From Planctomycetota bacterium (GTDB taxonomy: Bacteria > Planctomycetota > J058 > JAJDCQ01): a stretch of 64,000 nucleotides of DNA. This document shows positions 50,001 through 57,275 of the stretch, one piece after another. The stretch covers positions 1 through 64,000 of the forward strand of contig JAJDCQ010000116.1 in the NCBI GenBank assembly GCA_029260755.1. The letters run 5' to 3'. The number at the start of each line of letters is the position of its first letter. The stretch's first letter is position 1. The notes below the pieces were generated by a model. That model did not search any database. It saw nothing but the letters and a program-made list of their open reading frames with translations, and had not been told where the DNA came from. A program made the translations under genes and the position numbers.

Positions 50001-50402
50001 GAGGAGACCGGCCAGACGACGAGCTTCAGCCTGCTCTGGCCCCTCGTGCGCACCCGCAGCAGCCGCGGCGGCACGCGCCGGCCGGACTGGTTCATCTCCC
50101 TCCTCGGCTACGACGCCCACGACGAGGAGTACGACCTCCGAGTCCTCGGGCGCTTCTACGAGCAGCACCGCAAGAGCGTCCCGCGGCGCGACGACCCGCT
50201 CCGCGAGGAGACCGAGTTCAAGTCGGCCCTTCACCCGTTCTTCAGCTACGCGAGCTACGGCAGCGAGGACTGGCGCCTGTCGATCCTCGGAAGCTGCTTC
50301 GAGTACTACCGCGAGGACCACGCCGACGAGGGCGTCAGCAATCGGCGCCTTCGACTCTTCTGGATCCCCTTCACCTGGCAGAGAGAGCTCGACGCCCCCT
50401 GA
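47073..50402 (+). CDS. Giant secreted protein built from xxPL[FLW] repeats
   Basis: 1109 residues. A signal peptide (LALAALAVVSPAVALA) is followed by an acidic stretch, then by about forty copies of a short motif, [LAVI]-x-P-[LF]-[FLVW]-x-x-x-x, spaced 15-40 residues apart: LWPLLERRH, LWPLFGYRS, LWPLVGHDV, ALPLFSYGR, LFPLYGDLD, LWPLVSWRS, IPPLLYAES, IAPLWFSWD, LWPLFHDER and so on. Between them are charged turns rich in Asp, Glu, Arg and Gly. The alternation of aromatic/hydrophobic strands and charged turns suggests an outer-membrane or surface beta-structure. There is no catalytic motif. I do not recognise a named family; function unknown. Confidence 0.8.
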   Translation: MTRRRRTPAIQPDRGGGGGRASIGRALALAALAVVSPAVALADEDGPPPVADDEASDDEAPAEVDVDPEVEVVEDELGDLADDDASALASDRGVEFRRRHGLNLWPLLERRHGRLEGDSKLTIAWPVFEWEREGSSREVAVRPFFTYASAPTRDEYDWSMLWPLVQGWRENGESHAHALPLFWHTASETESLDVVAPLFASYQDLEEELSVFVAPGFLSWREGEERSIHLWPLFGYRSGEGGRRGWSTLWPLVGHDVDPSADAVSTDFLWPLARYERRGDDEVHARALPLFSYGRRGDSSHLLALLGGQWSTPSWSAGFALPAAFWGNGWWSAGDRHLITPLGGAVWSADPDDADVSAVWGPYIHARNGSGERQVDVAFPFLWRFVDRDGGAAHVFPFYGHHWDQDPDDPSDPGTQSRFVLFPLYGDLDDRRRQERGVDVLWPLVSWRSSPTRTHVRAMPLFLSESQGEQGERFQALVTVPAFFWFKWPLVGTSFTFTPVFARYSSAPPGPEGAPPQRETDRFFLLGNLITGAKDHRRDENGELLGSSFDEIGVLWPLAGRRTRADGSATTWALPLIYRDAGADHDGDGDYDSTTVLGPLYIGHRDHDGDEDIDIIPPLLYAESDVRREGGASSSWRLLGPAWFSYDRTFGAVVESAGSPDETVVTERHERLRIVGPFLGGFHDDGWGERTGWVAPLWFGGREDDATGEPETDWDVVPPLLYAEYDRRLSETREERLRLIAPLWFSWDHDHAPFDSGQERTEWIRILGPGLAGHVNDGDAEKASWIFPLLWDVHDGADRVTLALPLWARVEDSRWRLDSFLGPVGLHRRRFARPGYASEDVTSRDLDVLWPLIHYGWEGDGAGGTESSFRAFPLLFAGGGRSERWLVAPPLLWDFESDYSRTFHLWPLFGYWRRGRGDGTTRTGWSTLYPLVMRETNPGQEWSETSVLWPLFHDERSPHYTESRLLPMWWYERSGIEETGQTTSFSLLWPLVRTRSSRGGTRRPDWFISLLGYDAHDEEYDLRVLGRFYEQHRKSVPRRDDPLREETEFKSALHPFFSYASYGSEDWRLSILGSCFEYYREDHADEGVSNRRLRLFWIPFTWQRELDAP

Positions 50403-50782
50403 GCTAGACCCGACCACCCCCGCCGCGCGCCCGCGCGCGGCGCGCCCCCTCGCCGCCTTCGCCCGCTCTCGCCGACGACGCCCGGTCGCCGGTGCGGGGA
50501 TCGTTCGTCCGGAGAGTCCCTCCGCTCCGGGGTTCGGGGAATCGTTCCCCGGGTTCAAGGTTCCCCCCTCGAGAGCCGATCACCCTGCTGAGGCGCGACG
50601 CGGGTCGCCGCGGCCCGGGGTGGATGCCTACGCCCCCGGCTTACCTCGATTCGGGCGGGGTTCGGCCAGAAAAAGGACCAGCATCCAGGCACGGCCTCCT
50701 GGGCACGAATCGAAGCAATCGGTTATAGGGAAAGCAATTGGGTCCATTACGACACGGACGCTACGCGGTGCGTGGTAACCCC
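50403..50782. other. Gene-free leader region, lower GC toward its end
   Basis: No supported gene lies in this interval. The last 100 bases are clearly less GC-rich than the surroundings, as expected for a regulatory region ahead of the lipoprotein gene at 50885. No terminator with a T-run was found for the upstream repeat-protein gene. Confidence 0.4.
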
Positions 50783-50810
50783 TTGATTTTCGGGGTGGAA
50801 TCCGTATTGT
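50783..50810 (+). promoter_or_regulatory. Candidate promoter of the lipoprotein gene at 50885
   Basis: TTGATT (50783-50788) and TATTGT (50805-50810) are separated by 16 bases. Transcription would start about 68 bases before the ATG. The leader ends in AAGGGGGAAAAGC, a strong ribosome site. The -35 lies in the loop of a small ACCCC/GGGGT hairpin. Confidence 0.5.
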
Positions 50811-50884
50811 TGTGGACCTTAACGTCCAAGGCCGGCGGCACGTCGTGTCCTTCGGACGGCGATCTACGAAAAGGGGGAAAAGCA

Positions 50885-51352
50885 ATGCGTAAGCTCTCAA
50901 CTCTGGCGCTCGTCCTCGTCGTGGGCGCGACGCTTCTGTTCATGGGCTGCTCGACGGACGCGCACTTCCGTCACAGTGGTCCCCTGGTCGTCAACACCGT
51001 GGCCAACGTCGACGCCAAGCTCACCCTGAAGGGTGACATCAAGGGCGAGGCCGAGGTGACTCGGATCCTCGGCTTCATCGTGCTCGGCCCGACCGAGTGG
51101 GCCGAAGGTGTCGGTTACGGTGGCGCCGCGGCGCCGGCCGCCGGCGGCATCGGCGCGCTCTTCTTCGGTGGCCCTGGCGACGATCACCTCGCGAAGGCTG
51201 CTGCTGCCTGGAACGCCGTCAAGAGCGGCAACAACATGGTCATCGTGGCCCCGCGCTACGACGTCCATGTCGACGACTTCTTCGTCTTCAAGGCGACGAA
51301 GGCGACTGTCTGGGGCAAGGGTGCGGACATCGCTTCGCTGACCGCCAAGTAG
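50885..51352 (+). CDS. Small lipoprotein, unknown function
   Basis: 155 residues with signal peptide LSTLALVLVVGATLLF and lipobox MGC. A strong ribosome site (AAGGGGGAA) decides the start. The mature part is beta-rich and has Gly/Ala-rich runs (GVGYGGAAAPAAGGIGALFFGG) before a C-terminal alpha/beta stretch (LAKAAAAWNAVKSGNNMVIVAPRYDVHVDD). The pattern of a conserved 'NxMVIVAPRYxV' near the end is similar to small bacterial lipoproteins of unknown role. The good promoter and leader suggest high expression. A structured RNA region and a second lipoprotein gene follow. Confidence 0.78.
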   Translation: MRKLSTLALVLVVGATLLFMGCSTDAHFRHSGPLVVNTVANVDAKLTLKGDIKGEAEVTRILGFIVLGPTEWAEGVGYGGAAAPAAGGIGALFFGGPGDDHLAKAAAAWNAVKSGNNMVIVAPRYDVHVDDFFVFKATKATVWGKGADIASLTAK

Positions 51353-51365
51353 CCTGGATAGCTTC

Positions 51366-51481
51366 GAGAGGTTTTGGCGCCGGCGGATGCCGGCACCGCC
51401 GCCGGTCGCATGGCCGGAGTCCTCTCGGCGCAGAAACCTCTAGCCGTAAAAGCACGCATGGTCGGCGAAAGCCGACCATGC
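51366..51481 (+). ncRNA. Structured RNA region / terminator-like hairpins between two lipoprotein genes
   Basis: Two hairpins. The first is a 75-base structure closed by AGAGGTTT/AAACCTCT (51367-51374 with 51434-51441), continued by GGCGC/GCGCC and GC-rich inner stems. The second is a perfect 11-bp stem GCATGGTCGGC / GCCGACCATGC with a GAAA tetraloop (51456-51481). Neither is followed by a T-run. It could be a processing/stability element or a 3'-UTR RNA; there is no family match I can name. Confidence 0.45.
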
Positions 51482-51516
51482 TCGCTGTACGGACGACTGG
51501 TCGGGAGAAACGAGCG

Positions 51517-52134
51517 ATGAAGAGACGAGGCTGGCTGGCGGTGATCGCGCTGGCGAGCGCGCTTCCGCTCCTGGGGAGCGGTTGCGGCGGGCTCGACTAC
51601 ACGAGCGTCCGCGACGGACGGAACTTCCACACCGAGCAGAAGTTCTGGGTGAAGGAGTTCTACGTCGACAAGGCCGAAGGGAAGATCCAGCGGGGCGAGG
51701 CCTACTTCCGCCACCCGGGCAAGGTGCTGAGCCAGGATCTCGCCCGCGAGACGGCCGAGGAGCTCAAGGATCGCTTCCTGAAGGCCGACGTGATCGTCCA
51801 GCCCGACGACGGCAGCCTGCCGGTCGAGGTCTCCGACGGGCTCATCGTCGAGGGCGAGGTGCTCCTCGTCGACGAGGGGAGCCAGGTCGGGCGCTACTTC
51901 CTCGGGGGGCACTTCCTCCTCCTCGGCTGGTACACGTTCGGCCACAGCACGGTGACCATCACGGGTCGCGTCGTGAACGCGGCCGACGGGAAGGTCGTCG
52001 CCGAGTTCACGAGCTCCCGCTGGGGAAGCTTCGGGTTCCTCGGCGGCTACGGCCCTCATCTCATCAATGAAGATGTCATCGGCCACGCCGTCGACATCGC
52101 GACGTGGCTCGCGGGCCTCTGTCGCCAGCGATGA
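51517..52134 (+). CDS. Lipoprotein, unknown function
   Basis: 205 residues; ATG after GGGAGAAACGAGCG. Signal peptide LAVIALASALPLLGS with lipobox GC (Cys23). The mature part has FWVKEFYVDKAEGKIQRGEAYF, then helical SQDLARETAEELKDRFLK, and a strand-rich half (GLIVEGEVLLVDEGSQVGRYFLGG; TVTITGRVVNAADGKVVAEFTSSRWG), an arrangement like small envelope lipoproteins of the DUF4410/DUF4136 kind, though I cannot assign it firmly. Segments are from about 43-190. The stop overlaps the start of the crotonase gene (ATGA). Confidence 0.75.
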   Translation: MKRRGWLAVIALASALPLLGSGCGGLDYTSVRDGRNFHTEQKFWVKEFYVDKAEGKIQRGEAYFRHPGKVLSQDLARETAEELKDRFLKADVIVQPDDGSLPVEVSDGLIVEGEVLLVDEGSQVGRYFLGGHFLLLGWYTFGHSTVTITGRVVNAADGKVVAEFTSSRWGSFGFLGGYGPHLINEDVIGHAVDIATWLAGLCRQR

Positions 52135-52946
52135 GCTCGGCGGCGAGCGAGGGGACCGTCCGGGTTTCGCGGCCCGACGCCCACCCGGGCGTCACCTGCC
52201 TGACGATCGACGATCTCCCGAACAAGAACGCCATGGGGCAGGCGGTCCTCGAGCAGTTCCGCGACGCCGTGGCCACGGCAGGCAGCGACGGAACCCGCGC
52301 CCTCGTCGTGACCGGGAGCGGGCGCTACTTCTGCTCGGGCGCGGACCTCCGCAGCATCGCCGACGCCGTCCGCGGCGCCGGCGGCACCCCGCCCGCGATC
52401 CGCGAGGCGCTCCGCGAGATCTATCGCCCGTTCATCAGCCTGACCGAGATCGGCGTGCCGACCATCGCGGCGATCAACGGCCCGGCGATCGGAGGCGGGC
52501 TCGGCCTCGCCCTCGCCTGCGACATCCGCCTCGCAACGCCGGAGGCGAAGCTCGCCGCCCCGTTCGCGAAGCTCGGGATCCACCCCGGCATGGGGATCAG
52601 CCTGCTCCTGCCGCGGGCCATCGGCCATCAGCGGGCGCTCGAGATGCTCTACACGGGGCGCTCGGTGACCGGCACCGAGGCCGCCGCCTCGGGTCTCATC
52701 CTCCGCACCATCCCCGCCGAGACGCTCGCCGCGGAAGCGCTCGCGCTCGCCGGCGAGATCGCCGCCGCGGCGCCGCTCGTCACGAAGGCGGTCAAGCGGA
52801 CCGTCGCCCGGTCCGCCTGGGAAGGTCTCGACGCGATGCTCGACCTCGAGGCCGCCGGTCAGGCGCTCCTCTGGGAGACCGAGGACGGCGCCGAGGGGAT
52901 CCGCGCGTTCCTCGAGCGCCGGCCGCCCCGGTTCCAGGGACGGTAG
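52131..52946 (+). CDS. Crotonase (enoyl-CoA hydratase/isomerase) family protein
   Basis: 271 residues. Crotonase fold with the oxyanion-hole regions GSGRYFCSGADLR (about 62-74) and NGPAIGGGLGLALACDIRLA (about 114-133) and the substrate pocket FAKLGIHPGMG. The two catalytic glutamates of enoyl-CoA hydratase are absent: GGGCE is GGGLG here, and the PE before the second loop is PF. It is therefore unlikely to be a simple hydratase; an isomerase, dehalogenase-like or other crotonase reaction is possible. The ATG overlaps the preceding lipoprotein stop, an odd pairing of an envelope protein with a CoA enzyme. Confidence 0.88.
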   Translation: MSSAASEGTVRVSRPDAHPGVTCLTIDDLPNKNAMGQAVLEQFRDAVATAGSDGTRALVVTGSGRYFCSGADLRSIADAVRGAGGTPPAIREALREIYRPFISLTEIGVPTIAAINGPAIGGGLGLALACDIRLATPEAKLAAPFAKLGIHPGMGISLLLPRAIGHQRALEMLYTGRSVTGTEAAASGLILRTIPAETLAAEALALAGEIAAAAPLVTKAVKRTVARSAWEGLDAMLDLEAAGQALLWETEDGAEGIRAFLERRPPRFQGR

Positions 52947-52951
52947 CGGCG

Positions 52952-53422
52952 GTGACCGGAGACGGCGTGCGCGGCGTCCTGCTGCGAATCGTCCTCGCGA
53001 TCCTGACCATCTACCACCTCGGGATCGGGGTGGTCAGCGTCCTCTCCGCCGACCTGACCGCCCGCTTCGCGAAGTGGTTCTACGGCCTCGACGCCGAGGT
53101 CGGCCCCGCGTTCGTCTACATGCTGAAGGCGCTCGGCATGTACGCGATCTTCACGGGCATCCTGTCGGCGGTCTGCTTCATCGACCCGCGACGCTACCGC
53201 GCCGTCGGCATCGCGCTCGTCGTGCTCCTCGTGCTCCGCTGCCTGACGAGGGTGCTCGCCTACGACACCCTCGAGGCCGCCTTCGGCGTGAGCTGGACCC
53301 GCAACCTGACGAACGTCGCGCTGATGCTCCTCTGGGCCGCGGTGATCGTGGTGTGTCTCCCGCGGGAAGCCACGGCGAGCGAACCGGCGACCACGACCGA
53401 CGCGGACCCACCGACGACCTGA
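52952..53422 (+). CDS. Four-helix membrane protein, unknown function
   Basis: 156 residues from a GTG 5 bases after the crotonase stop. Four hydrophobic segments: LLRIVLAILTIYHLGIGVVSVL, FVYMLKALGMYAIFTGILSAVCF, VGIALVVLLVLRCLTRVL and NVALMLLWAAVIVVCL. A 20-residue Thr/Ala/Asp-rich tail ends the protein. No known motif. The stop codon itself lies inside a CCTGACCCCTT motif shared with the REP-like repeats, so the tail may have been created by a repeat landing at the 3' end. Confidence 0.7.
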   Translation: MTGDGVRGVLLRIVLAILTIYHLGIGVVSVLSADLTARFAKWFYGLDAEVGPAFVYMLKALGMYAIFTGILSAVCFIDPRRYRAVGIALVVLLVLRCLTRVLAYDTLEAAFGVSWTRNLTNVALMLLWAAVIVVCLPREATASEPATTTDADPPTT

Positions 53423-53503
53423 CCCCTTGGCGTCCGTGCGTGGCGCCCGTGATCCGATTCGGACGGTGAAATCCGGAAGACACGGTCTTCGTGATCGGGT
53501 TTC

Positions 53504-54961
53504 ATGGGGCGCATGGCGACGCTCACTCGATCGCAGAAGCTCGCGCGCGCCCACGCCCGGGACCGCACCTTCGATGGGCGGTTCATCACGGGGGTGCTGT
53601 CGACCGGGATCTACTGCCTCCCCTCGTGCGGGGCGCGGCGCCCGAAGCCCGAGAACGTTCGCTTCTTCGATGATGAGACGGGCGCTCAGGGCGCCGGCCT
53701 TCGTCCGTGCAAGCGCTGCCGGCCGGATCTCTTCTACCGGAACTGCGATCCCGACGTGGAGATCGCCGAGGCGATCGCCGAGCGGATCCGGACCGACCCG
53801 GCCTCGTTCCCCGATGCGGGCAGCGTCGCGACGGCGGCGGGCTTCGGCGTCACGGCGACCAACGACCTCTTTCGCCGTCACTTCCACGACAGCGTCGGCG
53901 GCTTCCTCGCCGCGGCTCGGGTTCGCCACGCCGCCCGCGCCCTCCTCGAGACGCGGCGGCGCGTCGTCTCGATCGCCCTCGACGCCGGATTCGAGAGCCA
54001 GTCCGCCTTCCACGACCGCTTCCGCCGGCTGACCGGCATGACTCCGGCCGCCTACCGGAAGCTCGGGGCCGCGCAGCGGTTCGCGATCGCGCTTCCCGAC
54101 GGCTACCGGGCCGACGAGGCGCTCGCGAGCCTCGGCCGCGACCTCGAGAGCGTCTCGGAGCGCGCGGTCGGCAAGACGTTCTGGAAGGCGCTCCTCCTCG
54201 AGAACAGTCCGGCCCGCCTGGCGATCGATCTCGGCCGCGCCGGCTCCGCCCGCTGCCGGGTCGAGAGCGCTCGCCCGGTCGGCGCCGAGGGGATGGCCGC
54301 CGCCCACGCGGCCGCGCAGCGGATGCTCGGCCTCGCCTCGGACCCGAGCGCGTTCGAACGCCGGATGGCGCGCACGCCGAAGCTGCGGCGACTCCTCGGC
54401 GACCGGCGCGGCCTTCGGATCCCGCTCACGACGAGCGTCTTCGAGGGCATCACCTGGACGATCGTCGGCCAGCAGGTGAACCTCGCGTTCGCCGCGACCT
54501 GCCGGCGCCGCCTGATCGAGCTCGCGGGCCGCAACGCCGGCGATGGGATGGTCGCCCACCCGAGCCCGGCCGAGGTCGCCCGCGTCGACTACGCCGACCT
54601 GACCAAGCTCCAGTACTCGCGCCGCAAGGCCGAGTACATCGTCGACACCGCGCGCCTGATCGCGTCGGGCGAGCTGCCGGCCGAGTCGCTCCCCGACGCC
54701 TCCGCGCTGCGGATCGAGCGGACGCTCCTCGCCGTCCGCGGGATCGGCGTCTGGTCCGCCCAGTACGTCCTGATGCGGAGCTGCGGCCTCGCCGACTGCG
54801 TCCCGGTCGGCGACGCCGGCCTCGTCGTGGCGCTCCAGCGCTTCTTCGACCTCGACGAGCGGCCGGGCCCCGATGAGACCCGCGCGCTGATGGAGCCGTT
54901 CGCGCCCCATCGCAGCCTCGCCACGTTCCACCTCTGGAAGACGCTCGGAGATCCGACATGA
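53504..54961 (+). CDS. Ada-type regulator fused to AlkA DNA-3-methyladenine glycosylase
   Basis: 485 residues. N-terminal Ada domain with zinc/methyl-acceptor cysteines C38, C42, C69 and C72 (STGIYCLPSCGARRP; RPCKRCRPD), next an AraC-type helix-turn-helix region (SVATAAGFGV; SIALDAGFESQSAFHDRFRRLTGMTPAAYR), then an AlkA N-domain and a HhH-GPD glycosylase (VRGIGVWSAQYVLMRS, with catalytic Asp437 in PVGDAG). Methylation of the Ada cysteine by methylphosphotriesters turns the AraC part into an activator; the glycosylase removes alkylated purines. Either the first ATG or one three codons later may be used. It overlaps ogt by ATGA. Confidence 0.94.
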   Translation: MGRMATLTRSQKLARAHARDRTFDGRFITGVLSTGIYCLPSCGARRPKPENVRFFDDETGAQGAGLRPCKRCRPDLFYRNCDPDVEIAEAIAERIRTDPASFPDAGSVATAAGFGVTATNDLFRRHFHDSVGGFLAAARVRHAARALLETRRRVVSIALDAGFESQSAFHDRFRRLTGMTPAAYRKLGAAQRFAIALPDGYRADEALASLGRDLESVSERAVGKTFWKALLLENSPARLAIDLGRAGSARCRVESARPVGAEGMAAAHAAAQRMLGLASDPSAFERRMARTPKLRRLLGDRRGLRIPLTTSVFEGITWTIVGQQVNLAFAATCRRRLIELAGRNAGDGMVAHPSPAEVARVDYADLTKLQYSRRKAEYIVDTARLIASGELPAESLPDASALRIERTLLAVRGIGVWSAQYVLMRSCGLADCVPVGDAGLVVALQRFFDLDERPGPDETRALMEPFAPHRSLATFHLWKTLGDPT

Positions 54962-55488
54962 CCCTCTTCGCCCACCGCTTCGAGACCCCGATCGGACCGA
55001 TCGTCACCGCCGTCGACGAGGGCGGCGCGGTCCACCGCCTCGACCTGCTCCGGGAGACCGACGCAGTCGACCCCGCCGCCTGGGAGGCGCGCGTCACGCC
55101 GCGCCTCGGCGCCCTCGTCTGGGATGGCGGAGAGTCCGCCGCGGCGAAGGTCGTCGAGCAGGTCGCGGCCTACTTCGCAGGCGAGCGACGGAGCTTCGAG
55201 CTCGAGCTCACCCCGACCGGCACGGAGTTCCAGACGACCGTCTGGACGGAGCTCACCCGCATCCCGTTCGGCGCGACGATCTCCTACGCCGAGCTCGCCC
55301 GACGCGTCGGCAACCCGAAGGCGGTCCGCGCCGTCGGCCGCGCCAACGGCAGCAACCCGATCTCGATCATCGTCCCCTGCCACCGCGTGATCGGCAGCGA
55401 CGGCTCGCTGACCGGCTACGCCTCGGGCGTGGAGCACAAGCGCGCGCTCCTCGAGCACGAGGGCGTCCTCCTCCCGCTCGGCGCCTGA
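54958..55488 (+). CDS. ogt: Methylated-DNA--protein-cysteine methyltransferase
   Basis: 176 residues. Direct repair of O6-methylguanine by transfer of the methyl group to Cys141 in the active-site motif IIVPCHRV. Other family features are the helix-turn-helix SYAELARRVGNPKAVRAVGRA (about 109-129) with the Arg finger, and GSDGSLTGYASGVEHKRALL after the active site. The ATG overlaps the stop of the Ada-AlkA gene, making a compact adaptive-response operon in which sensing, base excision and direct reversal are encoded on one transcript. Confidence 0.96.
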   Translation: MTLFAHRFETPIGPIVTAVDEGGAVHRLDLLRETDAVDPAAWEARVTPRLGALVWDGGESAAAKVVEQVAAYFAGERRSFELELTPTGTEFQTTVWTELTRIPFGATISYAELARRVGNPKAVRAVGRANGSNPISIIVPCHRVIGSDGSLTGYASGVEHKRALLEHEGVLLPLGA

Positions 55489-55538
55489 TCGGGGCGATCG
55501 TCCCGGAATCGACGGGCGAGTTCGCGTATCATGGAAGC

Positions 55539-56183
55539 ATGCGTGACGGCGTCATCATCAAGGTCGCGACCCTCGGAGCCGGCGCTGAGCTCGCGAGCGC
55601 CGACCTCGCCTGGTGGCGGGAGGCCGGCGAGACGGCGCGCCTTCACGCCGTCGACGCCGCTCGTCTCGACTGGGCCAAGCTCCAGGGGGGAACGCCCGCG
55701 ATGACGGAGCAACCCGACCCGAACCGAGACTTCGAGGACCTCCTCCGTCTGCTCCGGGAAAAGAGCGCGCGATACCTCGTCATCGGTGGATACGCGGTCT
55801 CCTTTCACGCGACGCCACGGTTCACGAAGGACCTCGATGTTTTCATCGAGCCGTCGATCGAGAACGCGGAACGAGTCATCGCCGCCCTCGCGGCCTTCAT
55901 CGGCACGCCGGACCTCTCCCCGAGCCGGCTCGCGTCTCCGAACACGATCATCATGATCGGCGTCCCGCCGAACCGGGTCGACGTCCTCACTGGCATCGAC
56001 GGGATCACCTTCGCGGAGGCCTGGCCGAACCGGGTCGAAGGCACCTACGGCGAGACGAAGGTGCCCTTCATCGGGCTCGCCGATCTCATCCGGGCGAAGC
56101 GGGCGAGCGGCCGACCGCAGGATCTCATCGACGCCGAGCTCCTCGAGAGGGTCGCGGAAGCCGGCGAAAGCGGCGCCGACTGA
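55539..56183 (+). CDS. Nucleotidyltransferase (AbiEii/MNT-like) fused to a small partner-like N-terminus
   Basis: 214 residues. Residues 55-214 form a nucleotidyltransferase of the DUF6036/AbiEii-like kind: YLVIGGYAVSFHATPRFTKDLDVFI has the GG-x-A motif and the D-x-D metal pair. Residues 1-50 (IIKVATLGAGAEL, DLAWWREAGETARLHAVDAARL) resemble the separate short protein that I recall preceding such genes. Here both are in one open frame. An internal ATG at 55701 with GGGGGG upstream could also give the nucleotidyltransferase alone. Enzymes of this fold act as type IV or VII toxins by transferring nucleotides; the activity here is unproven. Confidence 0.78.
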   Translation: MRDGVIIKVATLGAGAELASADLAWWREAGETARLHAVDAARLDWAKLQGGTPAMTEQPDPNRDFEDLLRLLREKSARYLVIGGYAVSFHATPRFTKDLDVFIEPSIENAERVIAALAAFIGTPDLSPSRLASPNTIIMIGVPPNRVDVLTGIDGITFAEAWPNRVEGTYGETKVPFIGLADLIRAKRASGRPQDLIDAELLERVAEAGESGAD

Positions 56184-56195
56184 CCGGGGCAACGG

Positions 56196-57197
56196 TCAGT
56201 CGGCGGCCTTCAGCTCCTCGATCCGGGCGTCGAGCTTCGTCATCGCCTCGGGCCAGTGCTCGCGCATGCCGACGGCCTCGAGCGCCGTCCGGGCCTTGCC
56301 GAGCAGCTCGAGCCCCTCGGCGCGCTTGCCCTCGAGGACGCGGAGCTCGCCGACCTCCTGCAGCGCGTAGCCGAGCCACTCGTGCGTCGTCTTGGTGTCG
56401 AGCTCGGCGTGGCGCTTGCGCGCCGTCGCGAGGGTCGGCTCGAGGAGCCTCTTCGCCTCGTCGCCTTCGCCCGCGAGGCGGAGGGCGTGGCCGAGCGCCC
56501 AGTCGGCGAGGAGCTTCGCGTGGTCGTCGCCGGTCTCGTGGTGGAGCTCGCGGGCCTTCCGGTAGGCGGCCACCGACTCGTCGTAGCGCCCGGCGTCCTC
56601 GTGGGTCCAGCCGAGGTTGTTCCAGAGGACGGCCAGCCAGCGGCGGTCTCCCGCCGCCTCCGCGGCGACGATCCCCTTCTTGGCCCACGCCACCTGCTCC
56701 TCGGGCGACCCGACGAGGGCGACGTGGTGGGCCGCGTCGATCGCGCGGCGGTGGAGCTTCCGCTCGGTGCAGTAGTCGTACATCTCGATGAAGGTCTTCT
56801 TCGCGCGGTCGCGGTCGCCCTCCTCGCGCTCGATGATGCCGCGGACGCCGAGCAGTCGGCTCCACCCGTTTGGCTCCTCGGCGCTCGCCTCGGCCTCGGC
56901 GGCGGTGAGCAGCTTCCGCGCCTCTCCGAGCCGTTCCTTCTCGAAGCTGTGCATCCGGGCCGCCTGGGCGAGCGCCTCGACGAGGACGTCCTTGCTCCCC
57001 TCGGCGCGGGCCGCCTCGGCCGCCTCGAGGTAGACGACGAGCGCTCTCTCGCGCTCGCGGGTCTTGAACAGGCGATCGCCCTCGGCGAGACGCTCGGCGG
57101 CCTCCCCACCCTGGTCGTCGGCGTGCAGGGGCATCGGTGCTCCGATCGTGAGGGTCATCGCGAGGGTGAGGATGATAGGCACGGCGCGCGTCGACAT
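56196..57197 (-). CDS. Secreted TPR protein
   Basis: 333 residues with a Sec signal peptide (VPIILTLAMTLTIGAPMPLHA) and GGGAG 7 bases upstream of the ATG. The body is almost entirely TPR helices: AERLAEGDRLFKTRERERALVVYLEAAEAAR, AVLWNNLGWTHEDAGRYDESVAAYRKARELH and ALQEVGELRVLEGKRAEGLELLGKA, quoted in part from about 32-320. Protein-binding scaffold in the periplasm. It is convergent with the nucleotidyltransferase gene (12-base gap) and lies downstream of gltA, separated by a perfect 12-bp hairpin. Confidence 0.76.
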   Translation of the reverse strand: MSTRAVPIILTLAMTLTIGAPMPLHADDQGGEAAERLAEGDRLFKTRERERALVVYLEAAEAARAEGSKDVLVEALAQAARMHSFEKERLGEARKLLTAAEAEASAEEPNGWSRLLGVRGIIEREEGDRDRAKKTFIEMYDYCTERKLHRRAIDAAHHVALVGSPEEQVAWAKKGIVAAEAAGDRRWLAVLWNNLGWTHEDAGRYDESVAAYRKARELHHETGDDHAKLLADWALGHALRLAGEGDEAKRLLEPTLATARKRHAELDTKTTHEWLGYALQEVGELRVLEGKRAEGLELLGKARTALEAVGMREHWPEAMTKLDARIEELKAAD

Positions 57198-57216
57198 TGA
57201 TGGCTCCCGGACATGA

Positions 57217-57245
57217 CGAGAGCCCGGCGTGATGCCGGGCTCTCG
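57217..57245 (-). terminator. Perfect hairpin between gltA and the TPR gene
   Basis: CGAGAGCCCGGC pairs with GCCGGGCTCTCG over 12 bp with loop GTGAT. It follows gltA on the minus strand by 30 bases. No T-run follows on the minus strand, so it may attenuate rather than fully terminate. Confidence 0.6.
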
Positions 57246-57275
57246 TGCGAGTCGTCTCTTCTTTCCGGCCGCGGG

